A program made the position numbers and the translations under genes. Positions 8,216-17,580 of a stretch of 64,000 nt of DNA are shown here, piece after piece (the stretch's first letter is position 1; each line of letters begins with the position of its first letter). Source of the stretch: Rhizobium sp. P40RR-XXII (GTDB taxonomy: Bacteria > Pseudomonadota > Alphaproteobacteria > Rhizobiales > Rhizobiaceae); the NCBI RefSeq assembly GCF_012641405.1, contig NZ_JABAII010000012.1:124001-188000 (forward strand), in the 5' to 3' direction. The notes beneath the pieces are model-generated. The model saw nothing but the letters and a program-made list of their open reading frames with translations. It was not told where the DNA came from and searched no databases.

Positions 8216-9103
8216 ATGGCATTGCAGTCCATGACCGGCTTTGCCCGGCGTGAGGGAACCAGCGGTCGCGGTCGCTGGGCATGGGAGCTGCGTTCGGTGA
8301 ACGGCAAGGGGTTGGATATCCGTCTGCGCCTGCCGCCGGGCCTGGAGCGTCTGGAGGCCGATATCCGCAAATCGATCGCCGACCGGCTTTCCCGCGGCAA
8401 TCTTCAGGTCAGCCTGTCACTGTCGGTCGAGGAGAGCCGCGTCGAGGTCGTTGTGAACCAGGAAGCGCTGGCGGCGGTCCTGGCGCTGCGCGATCAGCTT
8501 GCCGGCATCGTCGATCCCGCGCCGTTGCGGCTGGAGAGCCTCATGGCCGTGCGCGGTCTCGTGGAGTTCAAGGAAGCCGAGGAAGACGAAGAGGCGCTCG
8601 CCGCGCGCGATGCCGATATCATGGCGGGTCTCGAAACAGCGCTTGGCGATCTGCGTGACATGCGTCGGCAGGAAGGCGAGGCGCTTGGCAAGGTTCTGCT
8701 GGGCCAAGTCTCGACCATCGAGACGCTGACATCGACCGTCGAGCGCGATCCGTCCCGTTCGTCGCAGGAGATTGCCGCCAGACTGGCGACCCAGGTTTCC
8801 ATGCTGTTGGATGGCTCCTCGGCCCTCGACCGCGACAGGCTGCATGCCGAAGCTGCTCTTCTCGCCACCAAGGCGGATCTGCGCGAGGAAGTCGATCGTC
8901 TGAAAGCGCACGTGGCCGCCGCACGCGATCTTATTTCCAAGGGTGGCCCTGTCGGCCGCAAGCTCGATTTTCTTGCACAGGAATTTAACCGTGAATCGAA
9001 TACTATCTGTTCGAAGTCGAATGCAGCGGCGGTTACCGCCGCCGGCATCGAGCTGAAGGTGGTTATCGACCAGTTCCGCGAACAGGTCCAGAATTTGGAG
9101 TAG
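8216..9103 (+). CDS. yicC: YicC family endoribonuclease
   Basis: A 295-residue YicC/YloC protein. The opening SMTGFAR is the hallmark of the family, and the N-terminal YicC domain is followed by the C-terminal DUF1732 region (about residues 210-295, including DFLAQEFNRESNTICSKS). E. coli YicC has been described as an RNase that acts on small RNAs; that activity is taken from the family. The gene has a clear GGAGG and is followed by gmk after three bases, a pairing conserved in many bacteria. Confidence 0.9.
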   Translation: MALQSMTGFARREGTSGRGRWAWELRSVNGKGLDIRLRLPPGLERLEADIRKSIADRLSRGNLQVSLSLSVEESRVEVVVNQEALAAVLALRDQLAGIVDPAPLRLESLMAVRGLVEFKEAEEDEEALAARDADIMAGLETALGDLRDMRRQEGEALGKVLLGQVSTIETLTSTVERDPSRSSQEIAARLATQVSMLLDGSSALDRDRLHAEAALLATKADLREEVDRLKAHVAAARDLISKGGPVGRKLDFLAQEFNRESNTICSKSNAAAVTAAGIELKVVIDQFREQVQNLE

Positions 9104-9106
9104 GCC

Positions 9107-9769
9107 ATGAAGCCGGCGACATCCACATCCATTCCGATCGCCCGCAGGGGGCTGATGCTTGCCATCTCCTCGCCATCCGGCGCAGGCAAGTCGACGATCG
9201 CGCGTAACCTGCTGGAGAAAGACGGCGAAGTCAGCCTTTCTGTCAGCGTTACGACCCGACAGCGGCGGCCGAGCGAGATCGAAGGCGTGCATTATCATTT
9301 CGTCTCGCAGCGTGAGTTCGAGCGCCTTCGCGATTCCGACTCGCTGTTGGAATGGGCCGAGGTGCATGGCAATTTCTACGGCACGCCGCGCGAGCCGGTA
9401 GAGGTGGCCATGGCCGAAGGTCGCGACATGCTTTTCGATATCGACTGGCAGGGCGCCCAGCAGCTGCAGGAGAAGATGCCGGCCGATGTCGTTTCCATCT
9501 TCGTGCTGCCGCCGACCATGACCGAGCTGCAATCGCGCCTGCATCGCCGCGCCGAGGATTCCGAAGAGGTGATCGCCAGACGTCTTGCCAATTCGCGCGC
9601 CGAGATCGCCCATTGGCGCGAATATGACTATGTCATCGTCAACGACGATCTGACCCTGGCCTTCAACGCCGTCCAGTCCATCGTCAAGGCCGAGCGCCTG
9701 CGCCGCGACCGGCGGCATGGCATGTTCGATTTCGTTCGCGACCTGCTGGAAGAGACACCGACGCTCTGA
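9107..9769 (+). CDS. gmk: Guanylate kinase
   Basis: Phosphorylates GMP to GDP with ATP. The 220-residue product has the P-loop SGAGKST (24-30) preceded by LAISSPSG, and the GMP-binding region contains SVTTRQRRPSEIEGVHYHF. IDWQGAQQL and the lid segment RRAEDSEEVIARRL follow the standard order. It starts three bases after yicC and surely shares its transcript. It converges on rsmA, with repeated hairpins between. Confidence 0.96.
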   Translation: MKPATSTSIPIARRGLMLAISSPSGAGKSTIARNLLEKDGEVSLSVSVTTRQRRPSEIEGVHYHFVSQREFERLRDSDSLLEWAEVHGNFYGTPREPVEVAMAEGRDMLFDIDWQGAQQLQEKMPADVVSIFVLPPTMTELQSRLHRRAEDSEEVIARRLANSRAEIAHWREYDYVIVNDDLTLAFNAVQSIVKAERLRRDRRHGMFDFVRDLLEETPTL

Positions 9770-9809
9770 TCCCGATCAGAAATTCTGATCCCGATCGGAA
9801 GCTCCGATC
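9765..9809. terminator. Two small hairpins with a direct repeat between gmk and rsmA
   Basis: The 13-base word TCTGATCCCGATC occurs at 9765-9777 and again at 9784-9796. TCTGAT/ATCAGA (9765-9780) and GATCGGA/TCCGATC (9793-9809) each form a short stem. The block lies between convergent genes and overlaps the gmk stop, so it may end transcripts from both sides, although T-runs are poor. Confidence 0.4.
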
Positions 9810-9812
9810 CAA

Positions 9813-10640
9813 TCAAAGGCAGTTTGCCAGCCGGCAGAATTCTTCCACGGAAAGCGTTTCCGCGCGGCGCTGCGGATCAATCTCCGCCTTCAGCAAAAGC
9901 GCCTCGCCGCCGATCGGCTTCAGGCTCTGGCGCAGCATCTTCCGACGCTGGCCGAAGGCGGCCTGCGTGACCTTTTCGAGTTTGCCGACGTCGCATGGGA
10001 TCGGGTTTTCTCTCGGCGTCAGATGCACCACCGTGGAGGTTACCTTCGGCGGTGGCGTGAAGGCCTGTGGAGGCACGTCGAAGGCCATGCGAGCCTCCGT
10101 CCGCCAGCCGCAGAGCACGCCAAGCCGGCCATAATGGTCATCATCCTCCTGCGCAACGATCCGTTGCCCGACTTCCTTCTGGAACATCAGGGTCAGGGAT
10201 TGCCAGAAGGGAGGCCAGTGTCCGGGCAGCAGCCAATTGACCAGAAGCTGCGTGCCGACATTGTAGGGCAGGTTGGCGATGATCCTGACCGGTCCTTCCG
10301 GTGCAAGGGCCGCAAAATCGGTCTTCAGCGCATCGCCCTCGATCACCTCAAGCCGGCCGGGATAGTGATCTGAGATTTCCGCCAGCGCCGGCAGGCAGCG
10401 TGCATCGCGCTCGACGGCGATGACCTTGGCCGCGCCGAGCGCCAGGATCGCCCGCGTCAGGCCGCCCGGTCCGGGACCGACTTCGAAGACGGTTACGCCT
10501 TTCAGCGATCCGGCCGTTCTGGCGACCTTCTGCGTCAGGTTGAGGTCAAGAAGAAAGTTCTGGCCGAGCGCCTTGCGCGCATCGAGGCCGTGCCGCTGGA
10601 TCACATCGCGAAGGGGTGGCAAACCATCCAGTGCGGCCAT
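9813..10640 (-). CDS. rsmA: 16S rRNA dimethyladenosine transferase
   Basis: Dimethylates two adjacent adenines in the 3'-terminal hairpin of 16S rRNA (A1518 and A1519 in E. coli) late in 30S assembly. The 275-residue protein has the SAM-binding FEVGPGPGGLTR (about 52-63), the acidic loop end AVERD, and the adenine-binding motif NLPY at 123-126 (IIANLPYNVGTQLL). GQNFL at 26-30 is the KsgA N-terminal signature. Its ATG overlaps the pdxA stop by one base, so translation is probably coupled. Confidence 0.96.
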   Translation of the reverse strand: MAALDGLPPLRDVIQRHGLDARKALGQNFLLDLNLTQKVARTAGSLKGVTVFEVGPGPGGLTRAILALGAAKVIAVERDARCLPALAEISDHYPGRLEVIEGDALKTDFAALAPEGPVRIIANLPYNVGTQLLVNWLLPGHWPPFWQSLTLMFQKEVGQRIVAQEDDDHYGRLGVLCGWRTEARMAFDVPPQAFTPPPKVTSTVVHLTPRENPIPCDVGKLEKVTQAAFGQRRKMLRQSLKPIGGEALLLKAEIDPQRRAETLSVEEFCRLANCL

Positions 10641-11665
10641 CAGTGAGCGCTTCCGGTCTTGCCGCTGATTTCGCTCGCCAATCTGAGGGCCGCGACAAGG
10701 CTGTCCTCCTTGGCGATGCCCTTGCCGGCGATGCCGAATGCCGTGCCGTGGTCCGGGGACGTGCGGACGAAGGGTAAGCCGAGCGTGACATTGACGGAAT
10801 CGTCGAAGCCGAGTGCCTTGGCCGGGATCAGTGCCTGATCGTGATACATGCAGATAGCGACGTCATAGCGCTGCCGGGCCTCGTCGTGGAACATCGTGTC
10901 GGCGGGCAGGGGACCGAAAGCATCGATGCCCTCGCCGCGAAGGATGTCGATCGCGGGACGGACAATCTCATCGTCCTCCTTGCCGAGCGCGCCGTTTTCG
11001 CCGGCATGCGGATTGAGGCCGGCAACCGCGAGGCGCGGCTTGGAAATGCCGAAGCGGTGGCGCAGGTCATGGTCAGTGATCCGGCAGGTCTCGACGATCA
11101 GGTCGGAGTTCAGCGCCTGCGGCACATCCTTCAGGGGAATGTGGATGGTGACGGGGATGGCGCGGAGCTTCGGACCGGCGAGCAGCATGACCGGCATGAC
11201 TGGTTTTCCGGTTGCGCGCGTCGCGAGATCCGCGAGGAATTCCGTATGGCCGGAAAAGCCGAAGCCGGCGTCATAGAGCACCGATTTGGCAATCGGATTG
11301 GTGACGACAGCGGATGCCTGGCCGCTCATGCAGAGCGACACAGCCATTTCTATGGCTGTAATCGTGCCTTTGGCGGTGGCGACATGCGGTTCGCCGGCAA
11401 TGACGCTCATTCCGGCCTCGATCGGCAGGACCGGCAGCGCATCCCGAAAGATGCCGCAGGCGGTCGCCGCATCGACTACCTTCAGGGGCACGGTCAAGCC
11501 GAGCTGCGCAGCGCGCGCCGCAAGAATGCCCGCGTCGCCGAGAAACAGGAAGGGGGGGAGATCGAGCTCGCCGCGGCGCAGCCAGGCGGCGAGCGTGATG
11601 TCGGGGCCTATGCCAGCCGGATCCCCCTGCGTGAGCGCAAGGGGGTGGGAGAAGCGCGGCGGCAT
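10640..11665 (-). CDS. pdxA: 4-hydroxythreonine-4-phosphate dehydrogenase
   Basis: NAD-dependent step of pyridoxal-phosphate synthesis that produces 3-amino-1-hydroxyacetone phosphate. The product has 341 residues from ATG 11665; a TTG six bases upstream is less likely. Visible features are ALTQGDPAGIGPDI at the start, the metal-ligand segment GLNPHAGENG, and MYHDQALIPAK. The gene sits between surA-like and rsmA with almost no spacing, the same order (surA-pdxA-rsmA) known from enterobacteria. Confidence 0.95.
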   Translation of the reverse strand: MPPRFSHPLALTQGDPAGIGPDITLAAWLRRGELDLPPFLFLGDAGILAARAAQLGLTVPLKVVDAATACGIFRDALPVLPIEAGMSVIAGEPHVATAKGTITAIEMAVSLCMSGQASAVVTNPIAKSVLYDAGFGFSGHTEFLADLATRATGKPVMPVMLLAGPKLRAIPVTIHIPLKDVPQALNSDLIVETCRITDHDLRHRFGISKPRLAVAGLNPHAGENGALGKEDDEIVRPAIDILRGEGIDAFGPLPADTMFHDEARQRYDVAICMYHDQALIPAKALGFDDSVNVTLGLPFVRTSPDHGTAFGIAGKGIAKEDSLVAALRLASEISGKTGSAH

Positions 11666-11671
11666 CGTCAA

Positions 11672-12616
11672 TCAGCGATAGACGATCTGCGCCTTGGAGC
11701 GCAGTTCATCCACGTACTTCTTGTCGTTGGCGCTGACGCCTCCGGCCTTATCCTTGCCGATATCCTCGGCGCGGAACACGGCGGCGGCGGCGACGTCATC
11801 GTTCACCTGACGCTGGGAGCAGATGGCGACATATTCGATGCCACGGTCGGTCACGATAGGGGAGGTCGTGTTGCCGGAAGCCTTCTCCAGCAGCGGCTTC
11901 CACATTTCGGGAACTTCCGGTGCGAGCACCCGGCCAAGATCCTGAACGGAGACATCGTGCATGGTTGCGGCGAAGACCTTTGCCTGGTCACAGCCGGGGA
12001 ACTTGGAACGCGATGCTTCAGCCTCGGCCTTGCGCTTGTTCAGGATGGCGTTCCGCTTTGCCGTCGGCACAACGAAAACGATCTGTTTCAGGAAATATTC
12101 CGTTGTGACCGGTTTCGTCTTGTTCTCGGTCATGCGTGTTACGAGATCGTCGTTCGACATACGGCTTCTTGCGCCGAAGCGTGCGTTGACAACGCGAGGC
12201 CAGCTCATGGAAACGGCGATGTAGGATTTGAAGTGGTCGACACCGACTCCGGCCTTGTCAAGAATTTGACTGAGCTGAGCCGGCGACATCTTGTTGCTGG
12301 CAGCGAAACGTCCAAAGGCGGCGTCGACATCAGTGGTAGAAACGGACATGCGCAGGCGGGAGATTTCCGCGCGCTTCAGCGTCTCGTCGACAAGTTGTTC
12401 CTTGGCGACCTTGCCGAGGTCGCCCTTCTGGCGCTGCAGCTTGAGGAAAGCGACGCGCTTGGCAATGTCGCCGGACGTGATCACCTGACTGTTGACGAGG
12501 ACTTTCACCTCGCTGGCCGCGAAAGCGACATCGCTGCTCGGCACGGTGAAACTCGCCATAACCAAAGCTGCTGCTCCGAACAGTAGAGCGCGCATCGGTG
12601 TCTTTCCAGAAAACAT
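11672..12616 (-). CDS. surA: SurA-like periplasmic chaperone
   Basis: Predicted periplasmic chaperone for outer-membrane protein folding. From ATG 12616 (preceded by GGGAAGGGG) the product has 314 residues with a signal peptide (hydrophobic LLFGAAALVMASF, likely cleavage after AFA). A SurA N-terminal domain follows: VKVLVNSQVITSGDIAKRV, then QLVDETLKRAE. At 314 residues it is shorter than E. coli SurA (428) and has at most one degenerate parvulin region (residues about 170-280, TEYFLKQIVFVV), so isomerase activity is doubtful. It lies between lptD and pdxA, the classical surA position. Confidence 0.8.
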   Translation of the reverse strand: MFSGKTPMRALLFGAAALVMASFTVPSSDVAFAASEVKVLVNSQVITSGDIAKRVAFLKLQRQKGDLGKVAKEQLVDETLKRAEISRLRMSVSTTDVDAAFGRFAASNKMSPAQLSQILDKAGVGVDHFKSYIAVSMSWPRVVNARFGARSRMSNDDLVTRMTENKTKPVTTEYFLKQIVFVVPTAKRNAILNKRKAEAEASRSKFPGCDQAKVFAATMHDVSVQDLGRVLAPEVPEMWKPLLEKASGNTTSPIVTDRGIEYVAICSQRQVNDDVAAAAVFRAEDIGKDKAGGVSANDKKYVDELRSKAQIVYR

Positions 12617-12783
12617 CAACTACCCCTTCCCAAAGGTCTTTCCTGCCGGCCTTGCGCCATATCGGTACGCCTTGGCGCAATACGGCAACTTTTGCGCCAC
12701 ATGTCTACATCAAGCGCGATGAATTGCAAAATCCTTGCGGCGAAACAATGACACCGCGAATAGCGGGCCGTCTCAACGCAAAA

Positions 12784-12805
12784 GAGCCGGCGATGAAGCC
12801 GGCTC
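12784..12805 (-). terminator. Terminator after lptD
   Basis: GAGCCGGC (12784-12791) pairs with GCCGGCTC (12798-12805) across a six-base loop. On the minus strand it is followed by TTTTGCG. It lies 20 bases after the lptD stop, so the lptF-lptG-lptD transcript probably ends or thins here before surA. Confidence 0.8.
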
Positions 12806-12824
12806 CTTGCAAGTTCGATCTATG

Positions 12825-15218
12825 TCAGAACGTTGCGTCCTGGACGCTGCCGAGATTGACGTCTCCCAACGTACGGAAGGTCAGACGAGCGCCGATCGAC
12901 CAATTGCTGGCCGAGCTGGCTGTCGTATCCTTCTTGTCGAGGAATGACACGGTGAAGATCGTGCATTCGTCCTCGTAGGAAAGACCGACGCCCTGGCGAG
13001 TGATTTCATTGTTATTGAGATCATAGCTAACGGTACCGAAGACAGACCAATATTCCTTGAACCTGATCTGCGCGCGCGACTGGATTTCATCCTGATTACT
13101 GGTGAAACCATATTGCGGCTGAGCTGCAATATGCGTGTAGATCAAGGACGTCTGGAATACATCGTTCGCGAAGCCGACGGATGTATCGCCACGCTTGAAA
13201 GCGAAATCCTTCTGGTCGAAGCGATAGGATGTCGCGAGCGAGATACCCTGCGGTGTCGTCAGACCGAACATGGTGACATAGTCGGAGCGAGTCGTTTCAA
13301 GCCCCGAATCCGAACCGACACCGGCCAGATCGTCCGTCGCAAACGAGTTGCGTCCCGCGAGCTGATAGGACTGTCCGAAGATATGCTGAAGCTTGTAACC
13401 GCTGTCGAAGCTGGCCGTATAACGCCACCCAACATTCGCGCGTGTACCACCCTCGATGCGATCGAAGCCCGAGAACTTGTCACGATCGAAAAGATTGGTG
13501 GCGTCAAAAACGAAGCTCTGTGCATCTTCGTTTGGCAACCGACCAGCAAGCTGCTCGTCCGGCCGCACATAGATCTGCGCGATCGGCTCGAACACGTGCG
13601 TGCTGTTGCTTGTCGTGATCAGGAACGGGTACTTGGCTTCGAGCCCCGCCGTGACCATGCCACGGGTGGCATAGTCGCTGGTGTCGTAATTGCCGGGATA
13701 GCTGAACGATGCGCCGAAAGAGTTGGGCGAGTTCATATCCAGACCATAGACGTCACCGCGCGCCGCCGCCAATGGCGTCAGCACAAGGCCCTCATCGGTC
13801 GTAAAGGTACGCTGCCACTGCAGTTCGGTGCTGAGACGCGTATAGTCGCCGGAGAGGCCGAGGAAACGGTCGTTCAAGTTGGCGTCGCCAAGATTGACTA
13901 CGTTGTCGAGTGCGGATGTCTTCTCACGCGACAGGTGCGTGAAGTTCATCGTTGCCGACAGCTCGCCGCCATAGACCGACTTCGGATCGACATAGTGATA
14001 GTCGATGCTCGGATAGACATATGCCTGCTGCTTTTGTGCAGTGGCGTTATTATCCGTGTCCTGCACGTTATAGTAGAAGGCGCGCATATCGAAGAAATTG
14101 CGCTTTCCGATACCAGTCAGATAGGCTTGGTTCGTATGGGTGCTCTGGTTGAGCCCGTCCAGTCCATAAGTGCGCGAGAAATTGTTATCGCTCTGCACCA
14201 TGACATCCCAGCCGAAAGTCCAGCGAGGATTGATCCTGAAGTCGGCCTTGGAATTGATCATGCCGCGCGTTTTGTTCTCGGCATCAGTCGTACCGGCAAC
14301 GAAGGAGTCCGGATTCATCTGATTGATGCCGGCAACGCGCAGGATATGCGTGCCATTCTCGAAACGCTGGCGGAATTCACCCTCGAGCAACAGCCCCTGG
14401 TTGCTGAAGCCCGTGGCGGTGACCGTCGCATCCATGCTCGGTGAGATGACGTAATAGTACGGAACCCTTACGCCAACGCCGAGACGCTGCGAAACGCTCA
14501 CCGACGGAAACAGGAAGCCGGATTTGCGCTTGACCGTATTGTCGGGAACCGTGACCCACGGAACATAGGCGATCGGCAGACCGAACAGCTCGAAGCGGGC
14601 ATGCTCCAGACGGATCGTGTGCGTCACGCCGTTCTGGACGACGCGCTGTGCTTTGACCTGCCAAAGCGGCGCACGGCCCTGTTCAGAGCAGGCCATGCAA
14701 GCAGTATAGACGCCCTTTGTGAGGATCAGCTGATTGCCACCGACGCGCTCGCCCTTTTCGGCGACCATTCGGGTGTTGTCAGGCATTTCAATGCGAAGGG
14801 CGTTCACGAACCCGTCGGAGAAGCTGTCGGTGACGTCCATTTTGTCACCGTACATGCGATTGCCGTCCGGAGTGATCAGCTCGACATTGCCGAGCGCCGT
14901 CATTCGTCCGGATTTCTGATTATATTCGACCTTCTGAGCGACCATCCTATAGCCGCCATAGTTGATCTGGACCGCACCGCTTGCGGTGACGATCTGCGTA
15001 TCCTTGTTGTAGACCAATTCGTTGGACGAAAGGACTAGCTTCGCGCCTTCCGGCACCTTCACCTTGATAGGGGAGGTAACAGTGCCGGCACCGCCATTAT
15101 TATTGTTGTTGGCCTGGGCGTAAACCACGGCCGGGCTCATAACATATGCGCATGCAGCCGTGCCCGTAACGAGGGCAGCCACAATCTTTTTAATAGTCTC
15201 GCGGTTGCCTGCCGCCAC
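12825..15218 (-). CDS. lptD: LPS-assembly protein LptD
   Basis: Outer-membrane beta-barrel that, with LptE, inserts lipopolysaccharide into the outer leaflet. The 797-residue product starts at GTG 15218 behind AGGAGG. It has a signal peptide (to about YAQA, residue 35), an Asn-rich linker, and the periplasmic OstA/LptA-like jellyroll (about 50-200, with LVLSSNELVYNKDTQ). A large barrel follows and the chain ends in Phe. Mature Cys residues are Cys174, Cys177 (YTACMACSE) and Cys752 (DECTIF), against four in E. coli. The gene starts immediately after the lptG stop, giving an lptF-lptG-lptD unit for LPS export. Confidence 0.95.
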   Translation of the reverse strand: MAAGNRETIKKIVAALVTGTAACAYVMSPAVVYAQANNNNNGGAGTVTSPIKVKVPEGAKLVLSSNELVYNKDTQIVTASGAVQINYGGYRMVAQKVEYNQKSGRMTALGNVELITPDGNRMYGDKMDVTDSFSDGFVNALRIEMPDNTRMVAEKGERVGGNQLILTKGVYTACMACSEQGRAPLWQVKAQRVVQNGVTHTIRLEHARFELFGLPIAYVPWVTVPDNTVKRKSGFLFPSVSVSQRLGVGVRVPYYYVISPSMDATVTATGFSNQGLLLEGEFRQRFENGTHILRVAGINQMNPDSFVAGTTDAENKTRGMINSKADFRINPRWTFGWDVMVQSDNNFSRTYGLDGLNQSTHTNQAYLTGIGKRNFFDMRAFYYNVQDTDNNATAQKQQAYVYPSIDYHYVDPKSVYGGELSATMNFTHLSREKTSALDNVVNLGDANLNDRFLGLSGDYTRLSTELQWQRTFTTDEGLVLTPLAAARGDVYGLDMNSPNSFGASFSYPGNYDTSDYATRGMVTAGLEAKYPFLITTSNSTHVFEPIAQIYVRPDEQLAGRLPNEDAQSFVFDATNLFDRDKFSGFDRIEGGTRANVGWRYTASFDSGYKLQHIFGQSYQLAGRNSFATDDLAGVGSDSGLETTRSDYVTMFGLTTPQGISLATSYRFDQKDFAFKRGDTSVGFANDVFQTSLIYTHIAAQPQYGFTSNQDEIQSRAQIRFKEYWSVFGTVSYDLNNNEITRQGVGLSYEDECTIFTVSFLDKKDTTASSASNWSIGARLTFRTLGDVNLGSVQDATF

Positions 15219-16304
15219 TTAGCCATCCTCCTGATGAAGCAGGATCGTTGCTCCGAATGCCAATGCGACGATCACGGGTATCCATGTCGCCACATAGGGA
15301 GGAACCACTCCGCTGCTCCCGAATGCCTTTACAAGCACGGTGACAACATAAAGCACGAAGCCGGAGAGGATTCCACCCAGAATAACGGAGCGCGATTGAT
15401 TGAATCTACTGAATTTTAGGGACACGGTTGCTGCGATCAACGTCATTGCTATGAGAAGGAATGGTTGCGATAGCAGCGAATGAAACTGTGTCTCAAGTGC
15501 GTTGGTCGATATCCCGAAGGAATGTGCGATCTTTATTCGATTAGAAAGATCATAAAAAGCAATGGTTTCCGGCTGCGCCAGACGCTGCGAAACGAAATCC
15601 TGTTTCAGATTCGTACGAACCTGTACCGAACTTTTATGATCCGGTATCTCGCCTGGCCGACGCTGGACGACATTGTTAAGAAGCCAGTAACCATCTTCCA
15701 ATTTTGCCGACTGCGCGTCCTGCCGCAGGACGATATTTCCCTGTGAATCGAAGTGGATAAAGACAACGCCCATCAGCGTTGTTCCATTGTCCAAAATGGC
15801 CTTGGCGCCGATGATCGTATCGTCCTTGCCGTTCGATTGACGCAGCCACGGGACCGAAAGCTTGTTGTGATAGGAAGGGTCGCCACGCAGATCGGCTTCC
15901 ATCGTTTCCGCCTGGCGCTGTCCCCATGCGGCAACCGGATTGAGGGCGAGCATGGTCAGCAACCCCACGAAAAAGGCGCCCATGACGAACGGTGTCATGA
16001 ACTGCCAGACGGAGATGCCGGCCGCACGCGCAATAACCAGTTCGCGACGACGATTGAGCGCGATCAACACCGTCATGCCGACGAAGAGTGCGATGAACGG
16101 CACCGTCTGCTGCAGGATGAACGGCAATCGGACTGCTGTCATCACCAGGCCGAGCGAGACAGAATAGCCGGGCAGCCCGGCCAGTCGGCCGGCTGTCTCG
16201 CTGAAATCGACGAGATAGACGATCGAGATGACGCCCAGGAAAAACCAGAACGTCGTCACGATGTAACGCGTGAAGAAATAACGCCCGAGCGTGCCGAAAA
16301 TCAT
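15219..16304 (-). CDS. lptG: LPS export ABC transporter permease LptG
   Basis: One of the two inner-membrane subunits of the LptB2FG transporter that extracts LPS from the inner membrane. The 361-residue protein has three N-terminal membrane segments (TTFWFFLGVISIVYLVDF, LPFILQQTVPFIALFVGMTVL, MTPFVMGAFFVGLLTMLAL), a periplasmic beta-jellyroll (about 130-260) and three C-terminal segments. Its ATG overlaps the lptF stop (ATGA at 16301-16304), so translation is coupled. lptD follows directly. Confidence 0.94.
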   Translation of the reverse strand: MIFGTLGRYFFTRYIVTTFWFFLGVISIVYLVDFSETAGRLAGLPGYSVSLGLVMTAVRLPFILQQTVPFIALFVGMTVLIALNRRRELVIARAAGISVWQFMTPFVMGAFFVGLLTMLALNPVAAWGQRQAETMEADLRGDPSYHNKLSVPWLRQSNGKDDTIIGAKAILDNGTTLMGVVFIHFDSQGNIVLRQDAQSAKLEDGYWLLNNVVQRRPGEIPDHKSSVQVRTNLKQDFVSQRLAQPETIAFYDLSNRIKIAHSFGISTNALETQFHSLLSQPFLLIAMTLIAATVSLKFSRFNQSRSVILGGILSGFVLYVVTVLVKAFGSSGVVPPYVATWIPVIVALAFGATILLHQEDG

Positions 16305-17479
16305 GCGCCGCTCCCGTTGGAGCCGCCCGGCGCCGCCGGCATGCGATCCTGAATCCGTTGCCGCCAGTTACCGAGGCGGTTTCGGATCGATACCGGTATC
16401 GACATTTTCCGGTTACGCATGAGCAGCGCGATCGCGACAACAGCGGCGATGATATTGATGGCGTAGAGAATGCCGACGAAGCGAGGCGAATTGTCGATCT
16501 GGTTGGCCGCATAGAAATCGGCCCAGCGCAGCGCGAAGGCTATCGTCAACGCCGATACCATAGGGTGCAGCCGCGCCTCGCGATGCGAGCGTGCATCGCC
16601 GGCAATCACCAGGGATATAAGCGCGAATATCGCGGGCAGTGCCCATTCGTTGAGGCGCCGATGCAACTCGGCCTGATAGCTGCCAGGTCTTGTCTTGTAA
16701 TCCGGGTCGTTCGGATCCGGATTGAGGAGGAAGCCGAGGCTGCGATCGCTGGCGCGCAGGTTCGCCTGGCCGCGGCTTTGGGTCATGTCGGAGAGATCGA
16801 AGGAATAGGAATCGAATTTGATGACCGAGACATTGCCGTCGGCCGTCTTGCGGTGCACTTCGCCGTCTTTCATCAGCAGCGACGTACCGCTCGGATCGAC
16901 GGCGCCTTCCTTCGCATAATAGATGAGGTCGAAGGCGGGATCGCGGGAATCGACCACGAACAACCCTTTGAGGATGCGCCCCGACATACGCTGCGAAATC
17001 TGTACGTAGAGCCCGTCTTCGATGCGCCGGAAATTCTTCTCTTCGATCACGGTGGAAAGAAGGTCGGCATAGGCCTCGGCTACCATCTGGCGGGCGGCAA
17101 CGCGGGCTCTAGGCTCGACCGCGTTGTCGACGAAGAAGGAAAATGCGCTGATGGCGATGGCGAGAATCATGATCGGACGGATGATGATGCTGCGTTTTGC
17201 GCCGGCCGCCTCCATGACGGTCAGCTCCGAATCGCTGTTCATCGCCGTCAGCGTCTGCGTGATGCCGATGACCAATGCGAAAGGCAGAACGATCGGAATA
17301 ATCGTCGGCAGAATGAGCGTCGCGAGCTTTGCGAACGAGCCCATCGACTGGCCGCTATCCGTCACGAGATTGATGCGTTGCAGCACCTGGGTCGTCCAGA
17401 TAATGGCGAGCACCGGCAGCAACGCCACCAGGAACATCATACCGACACGCCGTACGATATATGTCTCGAATAACTTCAT
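16301..17479 (-). CDS. lptF: LPS export ABC transporter permease LptF
   Basis: The second permease of LptB2FG. I start it at ATG 17479 (MKLFETYIVRRVGMMF), where AAGGG is well placed; an upstream in-frame ATG at 17533 has no ribosome site. The product has 392 residues with the YjgP/YjgQ layout: three membrane segments, a periplasmic domain (about 120-260), then three more. ELTVMEAAGAKR in the cytosolic loop is the conserved coupling segment that contacts LptB. lptB itself is not in the window. Confidence 0.94.
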   Translation of the reverse strand: MKLFETYIVRRVGMMFLVALLPVLAIIWTTQVLQRINLVTDSGQSMGSFAKLATLILPTIIPIVLPFALVIGITQTLTAMNSDSELTVMEAAGAKRSIIIRPIMILAIAISAFSFFVDNAVEPRARVAARQMVAEAYADLLSTVIEEKNFRRIEDGLYVQISQRMSGRILKGLFVVDSRDPAFDLIYYAKEGAVDPSGTSLLMKDGEVHRKTADGNVSVIKFDSYSFDLSDMTQSRGQANLRASDRSLGFLLNPDPNDPDYKTRPGSYQAELHRRLNEWALPAIFALISLVIAGDARSHREARLHPMVSALTIAFALRWADFYAANQIDNSPRFVGILYAINIIAAVVAIALLMRNRKMSIPVSIRNRLGNWRQRIQDRMPAAPGGSNGSGA

Positions 17480-17580
17480 GCCGGCCCTTAAACGCAACAG
17501 CTGCCGGACCAGCCGACAGAGATTCACCCTCATCTACGCTGTTTAAGTTTTTTTGGCGACAACCAACTCGAAAAAAATCG

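Noticed and set aside
10841..12586. 581-codon plus-strand open frame opposite pdxA and surA
   Set aside because: It spans two genes with clear homology on the other strand and has no recognisable motif.
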